A DNA stretch of 36,087 bases from Sphingobacterium sp. SGR-19 (GTDB lineage: Bacteria > Bacteroidota > Bacteroidia > Sphingobacteriales > Sphingobacteriaceae). Made by a program: the position numbers and the translations under genes. The first letter of the stretch is position 1; each line of letters opens with the position of its first letter. This document shows positions 18,512-26,260 of this stretch, in pieces. The notes beneath the pieces are model-generated. The model was not told the origin of the DNA. It did not search any database and saw only the letters and a program-made list of their open reading frames with translations. The DNA lies in contig NZ_JAAKGS010000015.1 in assembly GCF_011043555.1 (NCBI RefSeq), forward strand, positions 1 through 36,087. Reading direction: 5' to 3'.

Positions 18512-18862
18512 CTTGAAAACGAAGTACGGTTAGAGAATAAATTATTGAAGACCTCCAGGTATAGGATAGATAGTGATAATGAACTTGCCGAGCAAATGTT
18601 TCGGGGAGACCGGAAAGCATATGCGGAATTGTATGATCGATCTTTCGCCGTAATATACACCTTTATACGTAAAATGCTCCGGGACGATGATCAAGCAGAA
18701 GACCTGACACAGGAAATATTTATGGCGCTGTATGAGAGTAGTACGGATACGGCCATAAAATCGCTGCGTTCGTATTTGTACCAAAGTGCGCGTTATGCTT
18801 TGATTGATTATGCGCGGAGGCAACAAAGTCAACATAATTATTTGACAAGTTTGGCAGATTAA
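18512..18862 (+). pseudogene. ECF sigma factor remnant (region 2 only)
   Basis: The frame encodes sigma-70 region 2 (NELAEQMFRGDRKAYAELYD, DDQAEDLTQEIFMALYESS, SLRSYLYQSARYALIDYARR) and stops right after region 2.4. The region 4 helix-turn-helix that an ECF factor needs to read the -35 element is missing; the rest of a typical 180-200 residue protein is replaced by the DUF4260 gene, which starts 4 bp downstream. The frame is open from 18512, and no ATG lies upstream of 18597, only a TTG at 18545. It is not obviously derived from either intact sigma gene in the window. A region-2-only protein could still bind core polymerase, but a truncated remnant is the simpler reading. Confidence 0.75.
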
Positions 18863-18866
18863 ACAA

Positions 18867-19223
18867 ATGGATACCCTATTGAAACTGGAAGAAGTCGGAC
18901 AATTTTTGCTGGCTATCTTATTGTTTACGCAATTGGATTACGCCTGGTGGGTTTTCCCAGCTTGTCTTTTATTACCCGATATTTCCATGTTTGGTTATGC
19001 GGTAAATCCCGGCGTAGGAGCCGTTGCGTACAATATTGTTCACCATAAATTCACGGCATTGTTGGTTTTAGCCATTGGGTTCATATTCCACATCCCGGTA
19101 TTGTCCCTCGCGGGTATCATTCTCTTCGGCCATTCGGCCATGGACCGGATTTTCGGTTATGGGTTAAAGTATGGTGATGATTTTAAGCATACGCATCTCG
19201 GCTGGATCGGTAAAAAGAAGTAG
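18867..19223 (+). CDS. DUF4260 family small membrane protein
   Basis: This 118-residue protein is a full-length DUF4260 member. The family opening is LLKLEEVGQFLLAILLF, followed by LDYAWWVFPACLLLPDISMFGY, then NPGVGAVAYNIVHHK, and it ends with FGHSAMDRIFGYGLKYGDDFKHTHLGWIGKK, the most conserved part. Three or four hydrophobic segments indicate an inner-membrane protein; conserved His and Asp residues (VHHK, DRIFGYGLKY, HTHLG) hint at metal or substrate binding, but the function is unknown. It starts 4 bp after the stop of a truncated sigma gene. A 111-bp internal part (18971-19081) recurs at 35388-35498, beyond the PUL. Confidence 0.9.
   Translation: MDTLLKLEEVGQFLLAILLFTQLDYAWWVFPACLLLPDISMFGYAVNPGVGAVAYNIVHHKFTALLVLAIGFIFHIPVLSLAGIILFGHSAMDRIFGYGLKYGDDFKHTHLGWIGKKK
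18971..19081 (+). repeat. direct repeat copy L (inside the intact DUF4260 gene)
   Basis: These 111 bp align without gaps to 35388-35498 with 8 mismatches that I counted by eye (about 93% identity). Six mismatches are synonymous in the DUF4260 frame and two change residues (Gly to Ser, Gly to Arg in the right copy). The two copies have the same orientation and lie 16.4 kb apart, on either side of the PUL. Confidence 0.95.
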
Positions 19224-19245
19224 AATTTATATTTCATCCCTGTCT

Positions 19246-19265
19246 TTATATCTAAATGCATATAA
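19246..19265 (+). promoter_or_regulatory. candidate HipB operator O1 (TTATAT-N8-ATATAA)
   Basis: A perfect palindrome of 6-bp arms is separated by 8 bp. Known E. coli HipB operators have the same geometry (TATCC-N8-GGATA). It lies about 85 bp upstream of the hipB start. Confidence 0.55.
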
Positions 19266-19285
19266 TTTGTCGTGAGTAAATATTT

Positions 19286-19305
19286 TTATATGTTTTTACA
19301 TATAA
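19286..19305 (+). promoter_or_regulatory. candidate HipB operator O2 (TTATAT-N8-ATATAA)
   Basis: This is the same palindrome as O1 with identical arms and spacer length, exactly 40 bp downstream; here pairing extends to 8-bp arms (TTATATGT/ACATATAA). A third right half-site, GCATATAAT at 19338-19346, follows after another 40 bp and touches the hipB start, with a degenerate left half. Confidence 0.6.
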
Positions 19306-19350
19306 TAAAGAATTTTTTTCTTAAATTCGTTGCAAAAGCATATAATAATG

Positions 19351-19563
19351 ATGGTACTTGCAGATTTTGTAAAGCAAAAAAGAAAGGAAGTAAATCTTAC
19401 ACAGGAAGAGTTTGCTGAACGAGCAGGTGTTGCATTAACGGTAATCCGAAAAATAGAACAGGGGAAAGAAAACCTGAATCTCGAGAAAGTAAATCAAGTA
19501 CTTAAAATGTTTGGGCATACTTTGGCTCCTGTAAATGCAAGAGAACTAGCCAGGATTAAATAA
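19351..19563 (+). CDS. hipB: HipB-like XRE/Cro helix-turn-helix antitoxin (orphan)
   Basis: This small DNA-binding protein of about 70 residues matches the HipB/y4mF-type antitoxins that repress hipBA operons and neutralise the HipA kinase. The whole protein is one HTH_3 domain, with QEEFAERAGVALTVIRKIEQGKENLNLEKV as the helix-turn-helix core and a family-typical tail (VLKMFGHTLAPVN). ATG 19351 is preferred (ATG 19348 is adjacent, and an upstream TTG at 19330 would add residues through the operator half-site). Two palindromes upstream look like its own operators. The toxin gene that should follow survives only as a C-terminal scrap at 19562-19702, so this is an antitoxin without its toxin. 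It could still repress in trans or counter another HipA. Confidence 0.85.
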   Translation: MVLADFVKQKRKEVNLTQEEFAERAGVALTVIRKIEQGKENLNLEKVNQVLKMFGHTLAPVNARELARIK

Positions 19564-19702
19564 TAAGCAGATAGCAGGTATTGCTAAACGTTTTAAGAAA
19601 AGAAAACCAGTTGCGTTACATTGGATAGATAGTTCTTTTCTTTCGGAAGAATACAAAGAAAAGTATAAAGATCTTTTAGAAGAAAAATATAGAAGGTTAT
19701 AG
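19562..19702 (+). pseudogene. hipA: hipA remnant (C-terminal 46 codons)
   Basis: In the frame immediately overlapping the hipB stop, 46 codons read NKQIAGIAKRFKKRKP ... HWIDSSFLSEEYKEKYKDLL ... RRL and then stop. This matches the C-terminal helix of Bacteroidota HipA-family Ser/Thr kinases, whose ends read like 'DFIDxSFLSxExKxxYxxLIxxRxxRL'. HipA proteins are over 300 residues, so the N-subdomain and the kinase core are gone. No start codon precedes the fragment. An internal deletion joining hipB directly to the hipA tail explains the arrangement. The homology is by my recall of the family; a profile search would settle it. Confidence 0.72.
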
Positions 19703-19781
19703 CATGCTCTGGGAGTTTTTTTTGTCATGCGTTCAGTGGTTTTTATCTTCATGTTTAAGGTTCGACTAGATATCGTATCAG

Positions 19782-22700
19782 TTAACGTAATTTTCTGAAT
19801 TCCTTAGGGGTGACTTTATTTCGTTTCACGAATTCACGGTAGAAATACGACTTGTTAGACATGCCACTCTTATACATAATTTCTTGTACCGATAGGTTGG
19901 TAGATACCAACAGCCGTTCGGCCGTTAGAAAGCGATAGTCTTTAATAAAATCCATCAAGGATAGTGAAGTAATATTTTTCACTTTTCGATATAGACTGCG
20001 CGGGCTTGTATTCATTATTTCAGCAATAAATCCCGGACTCAGTGCCGGGTTTTCAATGTGCTCATCGATGATCGCAATAAGTGTTGATACAAGTTTCTTA
20101 TCATCGCGGTGAACGATATTGTTCATGGTGGTCTCATAGGCACTTTCGGGAGAGTGGAAATAATCACGCATAACTTCGTTCTTTTTGACAAGCCGATCGA
20201 TATGCGAGCGCAACAAGGAGAGCGAAAAGGGCTTGGTTAAGTAAACATCTGCACCCGATTGTATACCCGCCTCTTGTTGCTTCTCCGTGGTTTTAGCAGA
20301 TAAAACAATGATAGGAATATGTTTATAAGACTTTGTATTCCTTATTTCTTCAATGAGCTGTATGCCGTCTTTATCCGGCATCATAATATCCGTGACGATC
20401 AACGACACAGTTTCCGTAGTGAGGATCTCAAGGGCCTGCTGTGCACCGTGGGCAGTTAGAATAGCAAACTCCGTAGCCAGATAACTGGATATCATGGATA
20501 TAATATCCGGATTGTCGTCTACCAGCAAAAGGGTAGGACGTACATTTTCTGCGCTTACGATCCGCGTGATGTCTGCCCGTTCACTTGGGATGGTCTCTTC
20601 GGCATCCGCTGCTGCGATGTAGGGAAGTACTACGCGAAAAAGGGTGTACTGATCGACCTCGCTCTCCACGACAATGTGGCCTTCCAATAGCTCGACCATC
20701 GAACGGCAGATGGACAAGCCTAAACCGGTGCGACCTGTTAATTGCATATACCCGTTGGCGTCGTCGTTGTGAAGAATGTGATAAGGCTCGAAGATGTTCG
20801 AAAGCTCGGACGTTACAATTCCTTTACCGCTGTTGTACACCGACAGCTCCAATATATCCCCTTTCCGGTTAAGATCAATTCTGACGGTACCGTTTTCATC
20901 TACATATTTAAAAGCATTCGAGACCAAATTATTTAGTATCCGCTGAAAGAAGGCGGTATCTGTATTCCATATGAGGTCTGGCTCAATAGACTCGACATAG
21001 TTTATATGGGCTTTTTCAGCAATTAAACGAAAGGACTTGAGATATTGCATCGCTAAGGGCGTAAGTTGTACATCTTTTTGGATGTGATAAGTAGGGGTTG
21101 CCTTCTCAGGATCGTGTATATCCAGCAATTCCCGAATCAAACCTTCCAATGCAACCGTATTTGATGTCAGTGTGTTCAGATGCTCTTGGTATGCTGATTC
21201 GGAACGCGGAACGCCTCCTTTCAGGACTTCGCAGATCCCCTTGATGAGTGTTAGCGGCGTATAAAACTCATGCGTCATATTGGTGAAAAATGCGAGCTTC
21301 GACTCTAAGAGTTCTTTGCGTTGATTCTTTTCCATTTCCCGCTGTGCTTCTTCTCGCTTTCTCAATGCGATACGCCTTGAAAGCGTATAAAGATAGAAAC
21401 CTATTGCAGCAAGTAAGATGATATAGAAGACAATGGCACTGGTCGACAGATACCAAGGGGGCAACTTAACGATATAAAGGCTTTCCGTGCGTTCGCTGCC
21501 CGGCGTAACATCATTTTTGTAACGTACTTTTAATGTGTATCGACCAGCTGGTAAATTCGTGAAATCGATCTGATTGCTATTGGTAATAGCGATCCAATCG
21601 TCGTGATAATTGTCTAATTTATAGCTATATGTATAGTCTTTGTTCAAGTAGTCGAGCACGGTGAATGAAAGGCTAAAGGAGGGAACGGAAGCCGGGATTT
21701 CAATGCCCTTGCCCGCGCGGCGTGCAAAGGCAGACAGGGGGTGGCTTTCGCCTTTAATCTTGATATCAAAAAAGTGAAATTTACTCGGATGGGTAGATTC
21801 TTGCTGCAGCAACTGCTTGGGGTTTACCCATATAAAACCATTTACGGCGCCAAAGTATAACGTGCCGGTGTAGGGGCATTTCCAGTAGGCATCATCCGAG
21901 AATTCATTAATTTCGAGTGTAGGGGCAATATAATTATGAAACAGCTCATTGTGCGGGTTGTACTTGATTAAACCTCTGCTAGAACTTAACCATAAATACC
22001 CCATCTCATCGCCAAGGATACCGTGTATCATATCATTTACAAGACCATTTTTCTTACTATAATGTTTAATATCTGAAACGGCAGCACGATGCAGATTAAA
22101 TGCTGTCATCCCGGAGCTTGATCCTAGGTAATACGAATGGTTTGAGTCGCGCCACACGGTTAACACATCAGTGATGGCCAGGCCATTTTCGGGGTCATTA
22201 ACGGGTAAGAAATGGTACGTATGGGTATTCATGTCGAATTCGGCGACGCCTTGGCCGCCTCGCAGGCCAACAACAAGCTTCGACGGATCGCCGTACACCA
22301 TGGACTGGATTTCGTTTCCGGCAAAGCTTTCTCCTCGAAGGAGGTGATTTTGGGCTGATTGAACCTGTATTTCGCCGCCGACTTCCGTTATGTCTACCTC
22401 GACCAGACCGAAACGGGTAGAGGTGAGCCATAATTTCCGGTCGCTGGTCTCCAGTATGGTGTGGATGCTCTCCAGTAACGGCTTACTGTTGGGAAGTACG
22501 GCCTCCCGTATGGTACGGTCTCGATAACTGTAGTAAAATAAGCCCCTCTCGGTCCCGATCCAAAACAGATCGTGGTACTTACTTTTGGCCATACCGAAGA
22601 TCTGCGATGATAGCAGACCCTCGCGTTTGTTAAAGCGGGCAACAGGCTGTTCGCTTATGGTCGTGCTATTGCTTGCATGCGTGTATTTAAACTGTATCAA

Positions 22701-23792
22701 GCCATCCCCATTGGTGCCGACCCACATATTGCCAAGTGAATCCGTTAATATTGCTCTGACGGGTTTGTTGGTAATGTTGGTGATGGATAAGTTCAATTGT
22801 CCGAATAACGGCGCCGAAGCACTGTGCTGCTGTACGCCCTGCCCATCTGTACCAATCCATAAGAGGTCCTGATACCGATCTGTAAGAAGACAGAAAACCG
22901 AAACCCCCGGCCGTATCCAGACACTTTGATCTCCATTGCCGCGGCCAACCTTCAATACGCCAGAGTTTTTTAACGCGACATAAACGGATTTATCATAGTA
23001 TTCAATTTGTGCAATAAAGCCATAGTCTTCATGGATCAGAGATTTGATATTATTCAGATGATGGGTGCGGGAGGTGAGCAAATCGTACTGAAACACATCA
23101 AATTGGTCGTCTACGAAGTAAAGATCGTTACCGGATAGGCATGCTTTCACGATCCGGCGCTTGTGTATTTGTACTTCCTGACCACTAATTTTTTCCTTTT
23201 CGCTGATCTCTGCTATATTTTTGGAGAGTAGATGGCCATCGTTTTTTAATATCAATAAGGCGGAGTCGACGATAAACAATCTATTGATATTGAGTAAATT
23301 CAGGTTTTTATTAGCGAGGATGATGCTATCGACGCTGCCATCTCCTGATTTATAGTGAAGTAATAGTTGATCACTTGGTATCATCCAGGTGTCGCCACCA
23401 GCGTCTGATTCAATATGTACAAGTTTAGGTAAGGAGGGGTAAGAGGCTGTTATTTTGCGGGTTAATAAAGATAGTTTATTCAATCCCATCGTCGTGGAAA
23501 TCCAGATGTGATCTTTGTCGGCCGCGGTAATCTTATAGATGATATTGCTACACAAAGACAGCGGATTGGACGGCTCATGCCTATACGTAATAATTTCTGT
23601 GCCATTATAGAACGATAAACCATCATAGGTGCCGAACCACATATATCCCAAGTGATCCTGATAGGTATATAATACCGCATTATTGGGTAGATATATGTTA
23701 GGTCTATTTTGCTGCTGTGCGACAGCACCCGACCATACCAATAGGAAAATAAGCGAAATCGAAAAGTATCTTAATTGACCAATAATCTTCAT
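19782..23792 (-). CDS. hybrid two-component system sensor/response regulator (HTCS) with AraC output domain
   Basis: This 1336-residue one-protein two-component system is the expected regulator of the divergent PUL. A signal peptide (about 1-25) precedes 14-blade-type beta-propeller repeats (about 30-690; repeated 'MWFGTYDGLSFY', 'LWIGTDGQGV', 'MWVGTNGDGLIQF', 'YLWLSSSRGLIKY' motifs). A Y_Y_Y domain (about 690-770) and a membrane helix (about 777-800) follow. The cytoplasmic part has HisKA with H841 in NMTHEFYTPLTLI, HATPase (NNLVSNAFKYV; GRTGLGLSICRS), a receiver with phospho-acceptor D1135 in VTDIMMPDKDG, and a C-terminal AraC helix-turn-helix (about 1235-1336). The H-box has Tyr where most members have Arg. 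HTCS proteins bind oligosaccharides directly in the periplasm. Confidence 0.96.
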   Translation of the reverse strand: MKIIGQLRYFSISLIFLLVWSGAVAQQQNRPNIYLPNNAVLYTYQDHLGYMWFGTYDGLSFYNGTEIITYRHEPSNPLSLCSNIIYKITAADKDHIWISTTMGLNKLSLLTRKITASYPSLPKLVHIESDAGGDTWMIPSDQLLLHYKSGDGSVDSIILANKNLNLLNINRLFIVDSALLILKNDGHLLSKNIAEISEKEKISGQEVQIHKRRIVKACLSGNDLYFVDDQFDVFQYDLLTSRTHHLNNIKSLIHEDYGFIAQIEYYDKSVYVALKNSGVLKVGRGNGDQSVWIRPGVSVFCLLTDRYQDLLWIGTDGQGVQQHSASAPLFGQLNLSITNITNKPVRAILTDSLGNMWVGTNGDGLIQFKYTHASNSTTISEQPVARFNKREGLLSSQIFGMAKSKYHDLFWIGTERGLFYYSYRDRTIREAVLPNSKPLLESIHTILETSDRKLWLTSTRFGLVEVDITEVGGEIQVQSAQNHLLRGESFAGNEIQSMVYGDPSKLVVGLRGGQGVAEFDMNTHTYHFLPVNDPENGLAITDVLTVWRDSNHSYYLGSSSGMTAFNLHRAAVSDIKHYSKKNGLVNDMIHGILGDEMGYLWLSSSRGLIKYNPHNELFHNYIAPTLEINEFSDDAYWKCPYTGTLYFGAVNGFIWVNPKQLLQQESTHPSKFHFFDIKIKGESHPLSAFARRAGKGIEIPASVPSFSLSFTVLDYLNKDYTYSYKLDNYHDDWIAITNSNQIDFTNLPAGRYTLKVRYKNDVTPGSERTESLYIVKLPPWYLSTSAIVFYIILLAAIGFYLYTLSRRIALRKREEAQREMEKNQRKELLESKLAFFTNMTHEFYTPLTLIKGICEVLKGGVPRSESAYQEHLNTLTSNTVALEGLIRELLDIHDPEKATPTYHIQKDVQLTPLAMQYLKSFRLIAEKAHINYVESIEPDLIWNTDTAFFQRILNNLVSNAFKYVDENGTVRIDLNRKGDILELSVYNSGKGIVTSELSNIFEPYHILHNDDANGYMQLTGRTGLGLSICRSMVELLEGHIVVESEVDQYTLFRVVLPYIAAADAEETIPSERADITRIVSAENVRPTLLLVDDNPDIISMISSYLATEFAILTAHGAQQALEILTTETVSLIVTDIMMPDKDGIQLIEEIRNTKSYKHIPIIVLSAKTTEKQQEAGIQSGADVYLTKPFSLSLLRSHIDRLVKKNEVMRDYFHSPESAYETTMNNIVHRDDKKLVSTLIAIIDEHIENPALSPGFIAEIMNTSPRSLYRKVKNITSLSLMDFIKDYRFLTAERLLVSTNLSVQEIMYKSGMSNKSYFYREFVKRNKVTPKEFRKLR

Positions 23793-23890
23793 TATAATGA
23801 CTCGTAGCGGTTTATATGTGTTGGCCTAAAGATACAACTTTCACCGATGCGATGATACACCACACGTAAGGGAATGGTATCTTATTCCGT

Positions 23891-23937
23891 CAAAAAGGTA
23901 TACTATTTTGCATCTGGTTATTCAGTGTACCTTTTTG
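23891..23937. promoter_or_regulatory. candidate HTCS operator: interrupted inverted repeat
   Basis: Arms of 13 bp (23891-23903, CAAAAAGGTATAC; 23925-23937, GTGTACCTTTTTG) match at 12 of 13 positions across a 21-bp spacer. The repeat lies in the HTCS/GH97 divergent intergenic region, upstream of the candidate -7 element for GH97, where an activator should bind. Confidence 0.5.
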
Positions 23938-23972
23938 GCATAAATAGGGCCTGCGTTTCGATAGCCGGCGAT

Positions 23973-23980
23973 TACTTTTG
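23973..23980 (+). promoter_or_regulatory. candidate -7 element for the GH97-led PUL operon
   Basis: TACTTTTG matches TAnnTTTG exactly. No -33 element is visible at normal spacing, as expected for an activator-dependent promoter. A start about 7 bp downstream would give a leader of roughly 160 nt containing the hairpin at 24055-24096. Confidence 0.35.
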
Positions 23981-24054
23981 TGAAGTTATAAATCTGTAGT
24001 TAAATAGGATACCAATTGATCTGCCCTTAACTATTTACGTACGAAGTGCAAATA

Positions 24055-24096
24055 TATCTTTCCGAGCGATACCGATACGCGCCGCTAGGAAAGATA
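24055..24096 (+). promoter_or_regulatory. long hairpin in the GH97 5' leader
   Basis: Arms 24055-24068 and 24083-24096 form a 14-bp stem with one mismatch (nine uninterrupted pairs at the base, TATCTTTCC/GGAAAGATA) around a 14-nt loop, ending 53 bp before the GH97 ATG. It could be a leader RNA structure or a second protein-binding palindrome. It is not a terminator, since no T-tract follows. Confidence 0.6.
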
Positions 24097-24149
24097 AACC
24101 GATGAATAGACATTGAACGAACACATTTTAAAATAGAAAAAATAACTTA

Positions 24150-26111
24150 ATGAAGAAGATTGCTTGTGTATTCCTGCTAGCTGCGGCCATGACGACCGCA
24201 AACGCGCAGAAAGGGATTAAACTGACCTCTCCTAATGGTGATATCACCACGGAGATTAAACTGACGGATAAGATTTATTATTCCGTATTATGTAAGAACG
24301 ATACCCTGTTGCGTGACAACTCGCTCGGGCTCGAGCTCGATAATAGGGTACTCGGAGATCGACCAAAATTAATAGGTAAAAAGGAGCAACAGATCAAAGA
24401 GCAATTGAAACCTATCGTTCCGTTAAAGTTTTCTACGATTGATAATGTATATAATCAGCTTGTGCTTCGTTTCAAGGATCAGTATGCCGTCGAGTTCCGC
24501 GCGTACGACGATGGTATTGCTTATCGGATCATAACTGATATTAGAGACAGCATCAATGTCGTATCGGAGGAGATGAATATCAACTTCACATCCGAAAATC
24601 TATTGCATGTACAGCAACCCGGTGGTTTCAAAACAGCCTACGAAGAAATCTATACCCACATCAATAGCACGGAATGGAAACCCAATGGCAAGATGGCCGT
24701 GCTCCCTATGCTTATCGACACGAAGAAGCCGTATAAAATATTGGTTTCAGAATCAGATCTGAGTGATTATCCCTGCATGTTTTTGAAAAGTAGCGGGCGG
24801 AATGGAATCACCGCGACTTTTCCTAAAGTACCGGTGAGGTTCGGCGAGGATGGCGATCGCAGCGTAAAGATCCTGGAAGAAGCGGAGTACATCGCAAGAA
24901 CAACGGGCCAGCGCAGCTTCCCATGGCGTTACTTTGTAGTCTCGAAGCAGGACACCGAGTTACTGACCAACACCATGACGTATAGGTTAGCGACGAAAAA
25001 TGTACTCGCTGATGCTTCATGGATTAAACCGGGCCAAGCGAGCTGGGAATGGTGGAACGGCGCAAAACCTTACGGTCCGGATGTGGACTTTGTGTCGGGT
25101 TATAATTTGGATACGTATAAATATTTTATCGATTTCGCCCATAAATTTGGTATGCAGTACATTATCATGGACGAAGGATGGGCGAAAAGCACAAGAGATC
25201 CCTATACGCCGAATCCAGATGTAGATGTACATGAGATTATCAAATATGGTAAGGAAAGAAATGTGGGTGTATTTCTGTGGTTAACTTGGTTGACCGTTGA
25301 GAAGAACCTGGGCTTGTTTGAACAGTTTGCTTCATGGGGTGTCAAGGGAGTAAAAATCGATTTTATGGACCGGAGCGATCAATGGATGGTTAACTATTAC
25401 GAGCGTATCGCGAAAGAAGCGGCCAAACACAACCTGCTGGTAGATTTCCACGGCTCCTTTAAGCCTGCGGGACTGGAATATAAATACCCCAATGTCATCT
25501 CTTACGAAGGGGTGCGTGGTATGGAGCAAATGGGAGGCTGTTATCCCAACAATAGTGTGTACTTGCCTTTCATTCGTAATGCGGTCGGTCCAATGGATTA
25601 TACGCCAGGCGCCATGATCAGTATGCAGCCCAATGTATATAGAAGTGAGCGGCCGAACTCGGCAAGCATCGGTACCCGCGCATATCAAATGAGCCTGTTT
25701 GTAATTTTCGAAAGCGGTATACAGATGCTAGCTGATAATCCTACGCAGTATTATCGTAATGAGGAATGTACGGACTTCATCACCAATGTGCCTACAACTT
25801 GGGACGAGACAATTGCATTGAACGCAAAAGTAGGCGAACATGTTATCGTCGCCAAGCGTAAAGGGGAGAAGTGGTATATCGGTGGCATGACAAACAGTGA
25901 AGAGGACTGGCGTAATTTTCAACAAAAACTTACTTTCCTGACTGCTGGGAAAACATATAAGATGACCAGCTTCAAAGATGGGATTAATGCAGTTGAACAG
26001 GCAATGGATTATAGGAAAGAAGTGGCTGAGGTAACTGTCCATTCATCGATCGAAATAAAGCTGGCTAAAAGCGGTGGCTTTGCTGCCGTTTTAGAACCTG
26101 TAACCGAGTAG
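24150..26111 (+). CDS. glycoside hydrolase family 97 (probably retaining alpha-galactosidase type)
   Basis: This 653-residue exported enzyme has signal peptide MKKIACVFLLAAAMTTANAQ, a GH97 N-terminal beta-supersandwich (about 24-290, SPNGDITTEIKL ... LGLELDN), a TIM barrel (about 290-560) and a C-terminal beta domain. Barrel motifs are YIIMDEGWAK, VGVFLWLTW, GVKIDFMDRSDQ and YEGVRGMEQMGG. GH97 has two mechanisms: SusB-like inverting alpha-glucosidases using Glu bases, and retaining alpha-galactosidases with an Asp nucleophile. D404 in VKIDFMD with E453 in YEGVRG fits the retaining arrangement, so alpha-galactosidase is favoured, but this rests on motif recall. It is the first gene of the operon, 149 bp upstream of susC, and should act in the periplasm. 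Confidence 0.93.
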   Translation: MKKIACVFLLAAAMTTANAQKGIKLTSPNGDITTEIKLTDKIYYSVLCKNDTLLRDNSLGLELDNRVLGDRPKLIGKKEQQIKEQLKPIVPLKFSTIDNVYNQLVLRFKDQYAVEFRAYDDGIAYRIITDIRDSINVVSEEMNINFTSENLLHVQQPGGFKTAYEEIYTHINSTEWKPNGKMAVLPMLIDTKKPYKILVSESDLSDYPCMFLKSSGRNGITATFPKVPVRFGEDGDRSVKILEEAEYIARTTGQRSFPWRYFVVSKQDTELLTNTMTYRLATKNVLADASWIKPGQASWEWWNGAKPYGPDVDFVSGYNLDTYKYFIDFAHKFGMQYIIMDEGWAKSTRDPYTPNPDVDVHEIIKYGKERNVGVFLWLTWLTVEKNLGLFEQFASWGVKGVKIDFMDRSDQWMVNYYERIAKEAAKHNLLVDFHGSFKPAGLEYKYPNVISYEGVRGMEQMGGCYPNNSVYLPFIRNAVGPMDYTPGAMISMQPNVYRSERPNSASIGTRAYQMSLFVIFESGIQMLADNPTQYYRNEECTDFITNVPTTWDETIALNAKVGEHVIVAKRKGEKWYIGGMTNSEEDWRNFQQKLTFLTAGKTYKMTSFKDGINAVEQAMDYRKEVAEVTVHSSIEIKLAKSGGFAAVLEPVTE

Positions 26112-26260
26112 ATTAAATAAATTATAACCTTAAAAATAAAAATATGTAACCACAAAGAAAATTATGATAACGCTATTTACGATCAGCAAATTACGGCTGT
26201 TCAATGTAAACCTGTTACATACAGGAGAATGATTACCAATTAACGAATAAACTATAAGCA

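Noticed and set aside
19700..19730. T-run after the hipA remnant as a terminator
   Set aside because: Only a 3-bp CTC/GAG stem precedes the T-run; this is too weak to call.
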